DNA from: Treponema sp.
GTDB lineage: Bacteria > Spirochaetota > Spirochaetia > Treponematales > Treponemataceae
NCBI GenBank assembly: GCA_016290335.1
Contig: JAEETM010000065.1
Coordinates: forward strand, 1-18,978
Reading direction: 5' to 3'
DNA length: 18,978 bases
Shown one piece after another: positions 1 to 7,713 of this stretch (its first letter is position 1; each line of letters starts with the position of its first letter). Made by a program: the position numbers and the translations under genes. The notes beneath the pieces were generated by a model. That model made no database searches, was not told the DNA's origin, and saw only the letters and a program-made list of their open reading frames with translations.

Positions 1-40
1 CTTTTTTGAAAACCAAAACATTTTTTCCTTCTAAAAACAT
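1..40 (-). CDS. N-terminal fragment of a divergent gene of unknown function (runs off the left edge)
   Basis: On the reverse strand an ATG at 40-38 opens a frame that stays open to the window edge and reads MFLEGKNVLVFKK. Upstream of it, on that strand, is AGGATGGTAGCT. This resembles the GAGGTAGCT that precedes the manC start codon in this window, so a ribosome site is plausible. Thirteen residues are too few to assign a family. The hydrophobic beta-strand-like start (NVLVF) would suit many Rossmann-type enzymes, but that is only an impression. If real, the gene is transcribed away from leuC, and the 248 bp between the two starts is a shared divergent regulatory region. Confidence 0.35.
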   Translation of the reverse strand, partial: MFLEGKNVLVFKK

Positions 41-71
41 AGCTACCATCCTAAGTTTTGTGATTACTAAT

Positions 72-85
72 TGTCATTGTCGCAC
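72..85 (+). repeat. Half copy of the 29-nt palindromic repeat
   Basis: The bases TGTCATTGTCGCAC repeat exactly the first 14 nt of the complete element at 116-144. With flanking bases the match extends to 20 nt with one mismatch (66-85 against 110-129), at a 44-nt pitch. The right arm of the palindrome is missing here. The adjoining bases instead form a small dyad, CACAA-AAA-TTGTG, at 83-95. It may be a truncated repeat or a second binding site for a regulator of the divergent promoter region. Confidence 0.6.
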
Positions 86-115
86 AAAAATTGTGTTATT
101 TTTTCAACAACTAGT

Positions 116-144
116 TGTCATTGTCGCACTTGATGCGACAATCA
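116..144 (+). repeat. Complete 29-nt palindromic repeat, copy 1
   Basis: This is a perfect 9-bp inverted repeat, ATTGTCGCA (120-128) and TGCGACAAT (134-142), around the loop CTTGA, with conserved flanks TGTC and CA. A second complete copy lies at 9134-9162 in the same orientation. The two are identical at 22 of 29 positions, and six of the seven differences form three compensatory base-pair changes in the stem. A dispersed REP-like palindrome is the simplest reading. Unlike copy 2 it is not followed by a clean T-tract, so it is a weaker terminator candidate. It could also act on the divergent promoters. Confidence 0.7.
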
Positions 145-227
145 ATAATATCACATTTTTAAGTATTTTTAACTAGGAAAATTAAAGTTAAATACTGTAA
201 AAAACTATAAAAAAATAAGATGTGAAA

Positions 228-260
228 TTGCTTGCATACCGATTATTCTGCTATTAAAAT
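228..260 (+). promoter_or_regulatory. Possible leuC promoter
   Basis: TTGCAT (232-237) is separated by 17 nt from TAAAAT (255-260, five of six matches to the -10 consensus). An overlapping alternative is TTGCTT (228-233) with TATTAA (252-257). Either would start transcription about 20 nt before the leuC ATG at 289, leaving room for its GGAG ribosome site. The -35 hexamers are poor and the region is very AT-rich, so this is tentative. The promoter lies inside the longer TTG-initiated reading frame from 232, which argues for the downstream start. Confidence 0.3.
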
Positions 261-288
261 ATTTTATAGATATTTACATGGAGCTTTT

Positions 289-1593
289 ATGGGAAAAACA
301 ATCGCAAAGAAGATTTTTGAATCGCATATAGTTGATGAACCATTTGCAGGTACTTATGTAATCGGTCTGGACAGGGTTTTTTGTCACGAAATTACTACAC
401 CGCTTGCAATAAATGACCTTAAGGCTCGCAGTCTTGATAAAGTATTTGATTCTTCAAAAATAAAAGCTGTAATTGATCACGTAACCCCGGCAAAGGATTC
501 AAAAACGGCTCTTCAGGGCAAAATTATGCGTGATTGGGCAAAAAGTCATAATATAAAAGACTTTTTTGATGTAGGCAATAATGGTGTCTGTCATGCACTT
601 TTCCCGGAAAAAGGCTTTGTTCGTCCGGGGCAGACTATTATAATGGGTGATTCTCATACCTGTACTTACGGTGCTTTTGGAGCATTTGCGGCCGGAGTTG
701 GAACAACAGACCTTGAAGTTGGTATTTTGAAAGGCGTTTGTGCAATGAAAATGCCTGAAACTATAAAGATTGAGCTGACCGGAAGGCTTCCAAAAGGCGT
801 TTACGCTAAGGATGTAATTTTATTTATCATCAGCAAGCTTGGAACTAACGGTGCAACTAACTGTGTGCTTGAGTTTACAGGCCCAATTATTGAAAACTTT
901 GATATGGAAGCCAGAATGACATTATGCAATATGGCAGTTGAAGCTGGTGCAACAAGCGGAATCTGCTATCCTGATATAAAAACAGCTGAATACTTGTTGA
1001 AAATAGATGATAATAAAGCTGAGAATATCGCTGATTCAACTCAAAATCGCTACGCTTCAATGCAAGCTGCTGTGGAAAGCTGGAAATCTCTCTGGTCTGA
1101 TGATGATGCAGTATATAAATCTATACATTCTTATAATCTTTCGGAACTTACCCCGCTCTCTACTTACGGAAACAAACCTGACCTTGTAAAAGCAGCAGCA
1201 GAAATGAATGATGTAAAGGTTGATCAGGTTTACATCGGTTCCTGTACAAACGGCCGACTTTCAGATTTACGAATTGCGGCAGAAATCTTAAAAGGAAAAC
1301 ATCTGGCACAAGGCGTTCGTGGAATTGTTTCCCCTGCTACAACAAAGATTTATCGCCAGGCCTTAAAAGAAGGAATAATAAATATCTTCCTGGATGCAGG
1401 TTTTTGTGTTACAAACCCAACTTGCGGTGCCTGTCTTGGTATGAGTAACGGTGTTTTGGCTGCCGGTGAAGTCTGTGCTTCCACAACAAACAGAAACTTT
1501 AATGGACGTATGGGAAAAGGTGGTCAAATCCATCTTATGAGTCCAGCAACTGCTGCATACACCGCAATTAAAGGATTTATTTCTGATAAATAA
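289..1593 (+). CDS. leuC: 3-isopropylmalate dehydratase, large (Fe-S) subunit
   Basis: This is the catalytic large subunit of isopropylmalate isomerase, which with LeuD interconverts 2- and 3-isopropylmalate via a dehydrated intermediate in cytoplasmic leucine synthesis. The 434-residue protein has the aconitase-family [4Fe-4S] ligands: Cys319 in YIGSCTNGR and the pair Cys379/Cys382 in PTCGAC. Also present are MGDSHTCTYGAFGAFAAGVGTTD near 119-141 (split here as MGDSHTCTYG and AFGAFAAGVGTTD) and the family C-terminal segment NRNFNGRMG near 401-409. The ATG at 289 is preferred over an in-frame TTG at 232 because GGAG lies 5 nt upstream and the protein then begins at the usual GKTIA segment. Homoaconitase, citraconate or dimethylmalate dehydratases share this fold. 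Leucine synthesis is the default reading, supported by leuD nearby, but leuA and leuB are not in the window. Confidence 0.88.
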   Translation: MGKTIAKKIFESHIVDEPFAGTYVIGLDRVFCHEITTPLAINDLKARSLDKVFDSSKIKAVIDHVTPAKDSKTALQGKIMRDWAKSHNIKDFFDVGNNGVCHALFPEKGFVRPGQTIIMGDSHTCTYGAFGAFAAGVGTTDLEVGILKGVCAMKMPETIKIELTGRLPKGVYAKDVILFIISKLGTNGATNCVLEFTGPIIENFDMEARMTLCNMAVEAGATSGICYPDIKTAEYLLKIDDNKAENIADSTQNRYASMQAAVESWKSLWSDDDAVYKSIHSYNLSELTPLSTYGNKPDLVKAAAEMNDVKVDQVYIGSCTNGRLSDLRIAAEILKGKHLAQGVRGIVSPATTKIYRQALKEGIINIFLDAGFCVTNPTCGACLGMSNGVLAAGEVCASTTNRNFNGRMGKGGQIHLMSPATAAYTAIKGFISDK

Positions 1594-1677
1594 ACAATAA
1601 ACATTAATTTTTTTCAAAAACAATTCATACTTTTAAAATATTTGTTATATTCATCATTTTTCAAAAATAATTAATGC

Positions 1678-1695
1678 GTTTCTATTGACAGTAAC
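1678..1695 (+). promoter_or_regulatory. Candidate trp operator 1 (overlaps the -35 box)
   Basis: The 18-bp imperfect dyad GTTTCTATTGACAGTAAC has arms GTTTCTA and CAGTAAC (five of seven pairs) around a 4-bp centre. It contains the consensus -35 hexamer TTGACA, so a bound repressor would block RNA polymerase. It matches the two abutting dyads 33 and 51 bp further downstream. The regulator is not encoded in the window. Confidence 0.6.
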
Positions 1696-1713
1696 ATTTA
1701 TAACCGTTAAGTT
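1685..1713 (+). promoter_or_regulatory. Candidate trp operon promoter
   Basis: A perfect -35 hexamer TTGACA (1685-1690) is followed after 17 nt by TAAGTT (1708-1713), a weak -10. Transcription would begin near 1720 and give a leader of about 65 nt before trpE. The leader has no Trp-rich leader peptide, no terminator-antiterminator pair and is too short for a T-box, so initiation control through the surrounding dyads is the likelier mechanism. Confidence 0.5.
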
Positions 1714-1746
1714 ACTATATATAGAAACGTTACTACTAATAGTAAC
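1711..1746 (+). promoter_or_regulatory. Candidate trp operators 2 and 3 (directly abutting tandem dyads)
   Basis: Two 18-bp dyads sit end to end: GTTACTATATATAGAAAC (1711-1728, six of seven arm pairs) and GTTACTACTAATAGTAAC (1729-1746, all seven pairs). With operator 1 the six half-sites give a consensus GTT(A/T)CTA, with 4 bp between arms. They cover the predicted transcription start and the early leader, a classic repressor position. Size and the CTA/TAG content recall enterobacterial TrpR operators, but the half-site spacing differs by 2 bp. Identity of the binding protein is unknown. Confidence 0.62.
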
Positions 1747-1785
1747 ACACCAGCTAAAATATATTTAAAAATATTTGGAGGTAAA

Positions 1786-3240
1786 ATGGAAACTCGAACA
1801 GACTTAATCTACAAATGCATTTCAAACTCACGCTACACCCCATATCTTCTGGCTAAAAAGATTGGTGCGAAAGCTATCCTTGAATCTGCAAGCTTTGCTA
1901 AAGGCCGTGAACGCTATTCTATCTTGATGACTGAAGAAGCCTTCAAAATCAAGCAGGATGATGACAATATCAGCTTTATTATTGATGATAAAGAAATACC
2001 TTTTGATACAGCCTGCATGGAAGGTGAAAAAAGCCTTGATGCACTTGGTCACGAAAAAACATCGGATATTCTTGATGCACTTTTATATGTTACACAGCAG
2101 AATAAAGTTTTGGAAGGCCCTCTTTCTGAACTGCCACTTCCCGCTTCCGGACTCGGCTATTTGAGCTATGAGTTTGCAAAGCATTGTGATAATATCCGCT
2201 TTTTTGAGCAGAAGGATGAATTGAATATTCCAGAAAGCCTTTTTGTAACCGGTCACATCTACATCATTTTTGACCACTTTACGGAAGAAATCCATATTTT
2301 TGCACTTAATTACAATGAACACCAGATTGATTTACAAGCTGCAATGGATCGTCTGTTAAAACAGATGAACAATATGGATTTTTCTTATCTGGAAGAAGAA
2401 AATCAGTCCTTTGAATATAAAATCCTTACCGACATTGAAGCTTCTAAAGAGGAATATATAAACAAAGTTAACGCACTTAAAAAGCACATAATTGCAGGAG
2501 ATTTAATTCAGGCAGTTCCAAGTCGCAGAGTTCAGATAGAGTGCCAGGCTCCTGCACTTGCTGTATATGGAAAGCTTAGAAAAGTTAATCCTTCACCTTA
2601 TCTTTTTTATATTGATTTTTGTGACTTTCAGTTTACAGGTGCTTCTCCGGAAAGTCTTGTTCGTGTTCGTAAGGGAAAAGCTACAATTCATCCGATTGCA
2701 GGAACAATACGACGTGGTAAAAACGAAGCAGAAGATGAAAAGCTTAAGCTGGAGCTGCGAAACAATCCAAAGGAACAGGCGGAACATCTTATGCTTGTAG
2801 ATCTTGCCAGAAATGATTTAGGACGAGTCTGTAAAGATGGAAGCGTAAAGGTTCCTCAATATATGGACTGTGAATTGTTCAGCCATGTAATTCACCTTGT
2901 AAGTACAACAGAAGGAATTGTTCGTGAAGGTGTAAAACCAATTCAGGTTTTAAGAGCTTCCTTCCCTGCCGGAACTGTAAGTGGAGCTCCAAAAATAAAT
3001 GCCATGCAGATTTTAAGCGGTCTGGAAAAAACAAAGCGACGATTTTATGCAGGAGCAGTTGGTTATATCCAGCCAAACGGAGATTTAGATTTCTGCATTT
3101 CCATCAGATGTGCCTTGTGCCAGGGAAAAGTATGGAACCTCCAGGCAGGAGGTGGTATTGTTTACGATTCACAAGCGGAAAGAGAGTTTACCGAAACCTG
3201 TGAAAAACTTGGAGCGTTGATTGATACGCTGACTAAATAA
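1786..3240 (+). CDS. trpE: Anthranilate synthase component I
   Basis: It converts chorismate to anthranilate using ammonia delivered by the TrpG domain encoded next, the first committed step to tryptophan. The 484-residue chorismate-binding enzyme shows NPSPYLFY (268-275), GASPESLVRV (285-294), PIAGTIRRG (303-311), EHLMLVDLARNDLGRV (333-348), FPAGTVSGAPKI (393-404) and QAGGGIVYDS (453-462). Ala305 in PIAGT, rather than the Lys typical of aminodeoxychorismate synthase, supports anthranilate synthase. LES at 32-34 matches the N-terminal tryptophan feedback-binding motif, so product inhibition is expected. GGAGG lies 4 nt before the ATG. It is the first gene of the trp operon, downstream of the tandem operators. 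Confidence 0.95.
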   Translation: METRTDLIYKCISNSRYTPYLLAKKIGAKAILESASFAKGRERYSILMTEEAFKIKQDDDNISFIIDDKEIPFDTACMEGEKSLDALGHEKTSDILDALLYVTQQNKVLEGPLSELPLPASGLGYLSYEFAKHCDNIRFFEQKDELNIPESLFVTGHIYIIFDHFTEEIHIFALNYNEHQIDLQAAMDRLLKQMNNMDFSYLEEENQSFEYKILTDIEASKEEYINKVNALKKHIIAGDLIQAVPSRRVQIECQAPALAVYGKLRKVNPSPYLFYIDFCDFQFTGASPESLVRVRKGKATIHPIAGTIRRGKNEAEDEKLKLELRNNPKEQAEHLMLVDLARNDLGRVCKDGSVKVPQYMDCELFSHVIHLVSTTEGIVREGVKPIQVLRASFPAGTVSGAPKINAMQILSGLEKTKRRFYAGAVGYIQPNGDLDFCISIRCALCQGKVWNLQAGGGIVYDSQAEREFTETCEKLGALIDTLTK

Positions 3241-3280
3241 AAAAACAGGCCATTTAATAGGTCTTGCAAAGGAGATTAAA

Positions 3281-4951
3281 ATGATTTTAGTAATTGATAA
3301 TTATGACAGCTTTACTTTTAATGTAGTTCAGGCACTTGAAGCCGCAACAAAAGAAGAAATTAAAGTAGTAAGAAATGATGAAGCTACAGTTGAACAGCTT
3401 GCTTCAATGGAGCCTTCTCACCTTATTGTTTCACCCGGACCTGGAAATCCTACAAGTGCCGGAATAAGCGTAGAAGCAATTAAATATTTTGCTGGAAAGA
3501 TTCCTATTCTGGGGATTTGTCTTGGACATCAGGCAATTGGAGAAGCTTTTGGTGCAAAGATTGTTCAGGCAAAGTTCATTAAGCATGGTATTGTAGAAGA
3601 TATTGATTTGGATGGTCGTGGTATTTTCAGGACAATTGGAAAGACTGCAAAGTTTACCCGTTATCATTCGCTTGTAATTGATGAATCAACCTTGAGCAAA
3701 GATTTTGAAATTACAGCACGTGCACAGGACGGAGACATAATGGGAGTTCGCCATAAAACAATGCCAATTGAAGGAGTTCAATTCCATCCGGAAAGCATTG
3801 CAAGTCAGACCTGTATGGAGCTTTTTAAAGCCTTCTTAAATTACAGGCGTGATAATCTACCGGTTGCAGAATATCTTCGTCAGCTTATTGATGAAAAAAA
3901 GCCGTTAAGTCGAGAACAGGCTTCTTTCTTTATGGAAAATCTTACAGACGGAACTATGGATGAAAAAGTTACAGCCGTAATTCTTACTGCAATGGCGGCA
4001 AATGGTCTTCCAACAGCAGAAGAAATGGCTGGCTGTGCTGGTGCACTTTTAAAAAAGAAAACTCCCTTTCCTTTGGAAAAAGCTGCAATTGAAACAGAAG
4101 CAAAAGTCGAAGGAAATGGCCTTGCAGAAATTGTTGGAACTGGCGGCGATGGAAAAGGAAGCTTCAATATTTCATCCTTGTCAGCTGTAGTTGCTGCAAG
4201 CTGTGGACAACCTGTTGCAAAGCACGGCAACAGAGCTGTTTCCTCAAAAAGTGGCGCAGCAGATTTCTTTGAAAACCTTGGTATAAAGATTATGGCTGAG
4301 CCTGAAAAAACAGCAGAGCTTGTAAAACAAACCGGCTTTGGATTTTTGATGGCTCCAGTTTATCACTCAGCTATGCGTTTTGCAGCTCCTGTAAGAAAGT
4401 CACTCGGTATTAAAACAATTTTCAATGTACTCGGACCTCTTTTAAATCCGGCTGGAGCAGAATATGAAGTACTTGGTGTTTACAGTGCTGATTTACTTGA
4501 GGATTATGCCCGAGCTGCAAAAGCACTTGGAGCAAAGCGTGTAATGGTTATTCATAGCCGCGATGGTTTTGATGAGATTTCTCCTTGCGAACCTACAGAT
4601 GTTTTCCAGATTAACGAGGATGGAAAAGAATATCGCTATGTAATAGATCCTGTAAGCTTTGGAATTGGCAGTAATGGCAATATAAAAGTTTCTACAGATG
4701 AGCTTGAAGGTGGAAACGGAGCTGACAATGCAAAGCTTGCAATAGATGTTTTGAATGGGAAAGGTCGTACAACTATAAAAGCAGCTGTTGGTTTGAATGC
4801 AGGAGCAGTACTTTATCTGAGCGGAAAAACTAAAACACTCAAAGAAGGTTATGAAATGGCAATTGGAGCTATTGAGAATGGAACTGCACTAAGAAAGCTT
4901 GAAGAGATTCAGAATGTCAGTTGTAAAATCAACGAAAAGGTGTGCGCATAA
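3281..4951 (+). CDS. trpGD: Fused anthranilate synthase glutamine amidotransferase / anthranilate phosphoribosyltransferase
   Basis: This is a bifunctional 556-residue protein. Residues 1 to about 190 are a class I glutamine amidotransferase supplying ammonia to TrpE: SPGPGNP (51-57), nucleophile Cys80 in GICLGHQAIG, and the His169/Glu171 dyad in QFHPES. From about 195 onward is anthranilate phosphoribosyltransferase, which joins anthranilate to PRPP: GTGGDG (286-291), the PRPP-binding segment KHGNRAVSSKSGAADFFE (314-331) and GPLLNPAG further on. Both active sites look intact. AGGAG lies 6 nt before the ATG, 40 nt after trpE. The stop codon shares one base with the next start (TAATG), implying translational coupling. 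A trpG-trpD fusion is known from enterobacteria and several other lineages. Confidence 0.95.
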   Translation: MILVIDNYDSFTFNVVQALEAATKEEIKVVRNDEATVEQLASMEPSHLIVSPGPGNPTSAGISVEAIKYFAGKIPILGICLGHQAIGEAFGAKIVQAKFIKHGIVEDIDLDGRGIFRTIGKTAKFTRYHSLVIDESTLSKDFEITARAQDGDIMGVRHKTMPIEGVQFHPESIASQTCMELFKAFLNYRRDNLPVAEYLRQLIDEKKPLSREQASFFMENLTDGTMDEKVTAVILTAMAANGLPTAEEMAGCAGALLKKKTPFPLEKAAIETEAKVEGNGLAEIVGTGGDGKGSFNISSLSAVVAASCGQPVAKHGNRAVSSKSGAADFFENLGIKIMAEPEKTAELVKQTGFGFLMAPVYHSAMRFAAPVRKSLGIKTIFNVLGPLLNPAGAEYEVLGVYSADLLEDYARAAKALGAKRVMVIHSRDGFDEISPCEPTDVFQINEDGKEYRYVIDPVSFGIGSNGNIKVSTDELEGGNGADNAKLAIDVLNGKGRTTIKAAVGLNAGAVLYLSGKTKTLKEGYEMAIGAIENGTALRKLEEIQNVSCKINEKVCA

Positions 4952-6435
4952 TGTCTGATATTCTTACACAGATAGTTGAACAGCGTCAGAAAGATATTCA
5001 GCAGCTTGGTGTTAACTTTGGCTTTGAACTTCCAGAAAAACGTCAGCGACCAGTTCACAGCTTTCTTTGTAAAAAAGGCGTAATTCTGGAAGTCAAACGA
5101 GCTTCTCCCAGCAAGGGAGATATTGCACCAGAATTAGATGCCGGACAAACTGCGCGGTCTTATGCAGAAGCTGGAGCTAAGGCAATTTCCTGTCTTACAG
5201 AATCAAATTACTTTAAGGGAAATCTTGGAGATTTAATTGAAGTCTGCAAAACAATGGATATTTTTGAAAAAGAAAACGGGTCTTCTTCACCAGCTGTTTT
5301 ACGTAAGGATTTTATAACTTCTACAGAAGAAGTCGAAGTTTCTTACCGGGCTGGAGCAGATGCCATTCTTTTGATTGCCAGAATACTTGAAAAAGAAACT
5401 TTGATAAAAATGGCAAAAACGGCCGCTGAGTATAAAATGACCTCTCTTGTAGAAGTGCGTAGTGATGAAGATTTAGAAAAGCTTTCTCAACTGGTAAAGG
5501 CTTTTACAAGTGAAAAACAGGAGGATAAAAAGGACTACATAGTTTGCGGTGTAAACACACGAGATCTTTCAGACTTTTCTATTGATTTATTAAAACCTTG
5601 TTCTTTGCTTTCCAAAATTAAAAAGATACTTGGAGAAAATGCCAGAGTTGTTTTTGAAAGTGGAATAAGGACTCCACAGGCGGCAGACTTTGCAGGCAGC
5701 CTTGGTTTTTCAGGTTTACTTTTAGGAGAAGCCGCTGCAAAAAATCCAGAAGCCCGGTCAGTGCTTGTAAGAGCCTTTGGGGAAGCAAAAGAAAATAAAA
5801 ATGCAAAGTTCTGGAAGAGTAGCTTTGAAAGACAAAATAATTTTTCTAAACCTCTTATAAAAATCTGCGGACTGACTAAGGCTGAGGATGTTATTTATGC
5901 AGATTCACTTGGAGTTGATTTTTTAGGTTTTATTTTTGCAGAAGGCTTTGCAAGAAATGTTTGTGGACAAAGATTTGAAAAAATCCTTCCAGCATTACAA
6001 AAAGTAAAGGCCAAAAAGGTTGCTGTTATTACAGATTTAGATTCTGAAGAAGCTAAGTCTGCAATTGAATATGTTGAAGGGGGGATTTTGGATTGTCTTC
6101 AATTTCATGGAATACCTTATCAGAAGGTTCCAGAAAAACTGCTTTCTCTCCCCCATTATTTTGTACTTACAGATAAAGTTGAGGATTTAGAAGCCGAAGC
6201 TGAAAAACTTTTTCTTATGGGAGAAGCTCGTTTTTTACAGGATATAAAATCTCATGATTATTCTAAAAAATACAAGCTTTGGCTTGCTGGTGGAATAACT
6301 CCAGAAAATGTAAAGGAACTCATAGATACCTTTCATCCGGAGCTCATAGATATTTCCAGTAGTGTTGAAGAAACAGTTGGAAAAAAAGATTATAAAAAAC
6401 TTGATTTAATATTTAATATAAGGAAGAGCTTATGA
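4951..6435 (+). CDS. trpCF: Fused indole-3-glycerol-phosphate synthase / phosphoribosylanthranilate isomerase
   Basis: This 494-residue bifunctional enzyme performs the isomerisation and ring-closure steps between TrpD and TrpB/A. The TrpC half (to about residue 280) has EVKRASPSKG (47-56), the catalytic Lys in LRKDF (117-121), VEV around Glu168, GVNTRDL around Asn202 and ESGI around Glu236. The TrpF half (from about 300) has KICGLT with catalytic Cys306, QFHG near 384-387, LAGGITPENV near 445-454 and IDISSSVE near 466-473. TrpF is unusual: the segment after the presumed acid Asp431 lacks the glycine-rich GG(S/T)GK phosphate loop and is about 16 residues shorter than in Thermotoga TrpF, and the usual SSGVE is SSSVE. 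The ATG at 4951 (TAATG overlap, AAGG upstream) is preferred to an in-frame GTG at 4942. Confidence 0.9.
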   Translation: MSDILTQIVEQRQKDIQQLGVNFGFELPEKRQRPVHSFLCKKGVILEVKRASPSKGDIAPELDAGQTARSYAEAGAKAISCLTESNYFKGNLGDLIEVCKTMDIFEKENGSSSPAVLRKDFITSTEEVEVSYRAGADAILLIARILEKETLIKMAKTAAEYKMTSLVEVRSDEDLEKLSQLVKAFTSEKQEDKKDYIVCGVNTRDLSDFSIDLLKPCSLLSKIKKILGENARVVFESGIRTPQAADFAGSLGFSGLLLGEAAAKNPEARSVLVRAFGEAKENKNAKFWKSSFERQNNFSKPLIKICGLTKAEDVIYADSLGVDFLGFIFAEGFARNVCGQRFEKILPALQKVKAKKVAVITDLDSEEAKSAIEYVEGGILDCLQFHGIPYQKVPEKLLSLPHYFVLTDKVEDLEAEAEKLFLMGEARFLQDIKSHDYSKKYKLWLAGGITPENVKELIDTFHPELIDISSSVEETVGKKDYKKLDLIFNIRKSL

Positions 6436-7688
6436 TTCAGTCAGATAAGGGATTTTTTGACCACTTTGGTGGAAAATATGTAGCAGAGGTTTTACGACGG
6501 CCATTGGATGAGCTTGAAATTGCTTTTAAGGAGGCAATAAAAGATTCTGAGTTTATAAAGGAATTGGAAACAATTCAAAGAGATTATATTGGTCGGGAAA
6601 CTCCTCTCCTTTTTGCAGAAACTGCAACAAAGCTTCTTGGCGGTGCTCAGATTTATATAAAGCTTGAAGGACTTGCAAATACTGGAGCACACAAAATTAA
6701 CAATGCAATCGGTCAGTGTCTTTTGGCAAAACGAATGGGTAAAAAGCGTATTATTGCAGAAACAGGAGCCGGGCAACATGGAGTTGCAACTGCTGCGGCC
6801 TGTGCAAAGCTTGGTCTTGATTGTACAGTCTATATGGGTGAAGTTGATGTCAGACGTCAACAGCCTAATGTTGCTGCAATGGAGCTTTATGGAGCAAAGG
6901 TGCATGCAGTAACAAGTGGAAGCCGTACTCTTAAAGATGCTGTAAACGAAGCAATGCGGGATTGGGCTGCAAATCCAGATACTACTCACTATGTTTTAGG
7001 AAGTGCGCTGGGACCTACTCCTTTTCCGGATATGGTTCGTGAGTTCCAGAGTGTAATTGGTCGCGAAGTTAAAAAACAGGCAGCAGAACGTAAGCTTGAT
7101 GTGGCTGCAATGATTGCCTGTGTTGGGGGCGGTTCCAATTCTATAGGCTTTTTTGCTCCATTTATTGATAAGATGGAACCGCGCCTGATTGGGGTTGAGG
7201 CAGGAGGCATTGGAGATGGAATTGGAGAAAATGCTGTCCGTATGTCTGGAAAAGCTGCCCGTGATGGAATAATGCATGGTTATAAATCACGTTTTCTTTT
7301 AGATGAAGATGGACAGGCTTTACCTACCCGTTCTATTTCTGCGGGATTAGATTACTGCGGAATTGGACCTCAGCTTGCTACTCTTGGAAAACAGGGACGA
7401 ATTGAGTTTACCTATGCCCGTGATGATGAAGCCCTTAATGCAGTAAAGTTTTTTGCCCGAAACGAAGGTGTTCTGTTTGCTATGGAAAGTGCGCATGCCG
7501 GAGCAGAAGCAATTAAACTTGCGCCACAGCTTCCAAAAGATAAAGCGATTATTGTAAATATGAGTGGTCGCGGAGATAAGGATGTTTTTATCACCTGCCC
7601 TGTTTTCCGTCGTGATGAGTGGCTGAACTTCCTTCACGCAGAAATAGAAAGGCTGGAAAATTATAAAGATATACATGATGCAAAATAG
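6432..7688 (+). CDS. trpB: Tryptophan synthase beta chain
   Basis: This is the PLP-dependent subunit that condenses indole with L-serine to form tryptophan, in an alpha2-beta2 complex with TrpA. The 418 residues include GAHKINNAIGQ with Schiff-base Lys88, ETGAGQHGVATA (109-120) with catalytic Glu109/110 region, the phosphate-binding GGGSNSIG (232-239) and NMSGRGDKD (376-384) with the pyridine-contacting Ser378. It is TrpB1 type by length and motifs. The segment LDYCGIGPQLATL (306-318) differs from the more usual LDYPGVGPEHA. The ATG overlaps the trpCF stop codon in an ATGA arrangement, with AGGAAGAG upstream, so translation is probably coupled. Confidence 0.95.
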   Translation: MIQSDKGFFDHFGGKYVAEVLRRPLDELEIAFKEAIKDSEFIKELETIQRDYIGRETPLLFAETATKLLGGAQIYIKLEGLANTGAHKINNAIGQCLLAKRMGKKRIIAETGAGQHGVATAAACAKLGLDCTVYMGEVDVRRQQPNVAAMELYGAKVHAVTSGSRTLKDAVNEAMRDWAANPDTTHYVLGSALGPTPFPDMVREFQSVIGREVKKQAAERKLDVAAMIACVGGGSNSIGFFAPFIDKMEPRLIGVEAGGIGDGIGENAVRMSGKAARDGIMHGYKSRFLLDEDGQALPTRSISAGLDYCGIGPQLATLGKQGRIEFTYARDDEALNAVKFFARNEGVLFAMESAHAGAEAIKLAPQLPKDKAIIVNMSGRGDKDVFITCPVFRRDEWLNFLHAEIERLENYKDIHDAK

Positions 7689-7713
7689 TTTCTTGCAATA
7701 ATTTGAGGAGAAT

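Noticed and set aside
232..288. Longer LeuC from the TTG codon at 232
   Set aside because: The extra 19 residues do not resemble the family N-terminus, while the ATG at 289 has a GGAG site and begins at the conserved GKTIA segment.
1674..1688. Tiny ORF (MRFY) before trpE as a possible trp leader peptide
   Set aside because: It contains no Trp codon, has no ribosome site, and lies upstream of the predicted transcription start; no attenuator hairpins follow.
1594..1785. T-box or tryptophan riboswitch-like leader
   Set aside because: The presumed leader is about 65 nt, no T-box consensus is visible, and there is no terminator stem with a T-run.
1786..3240. trpE read as pabB (aminodeoxychorismate synthase)
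   Set aside because: The PIAGT motif has Ala where aminodeoxychorismate synthases have Lys, and the gene leads a complete trp operon.
6492..6989. Reverse-strand ORF of 165 codons within trpB, and similar reverse ORFs under other genes
   Set aside because: They lie entirely inside strongly conserved genes, are rich in Cys, Ser, Ile and Phe as expected of antisense frames, and show no recognisable domain.
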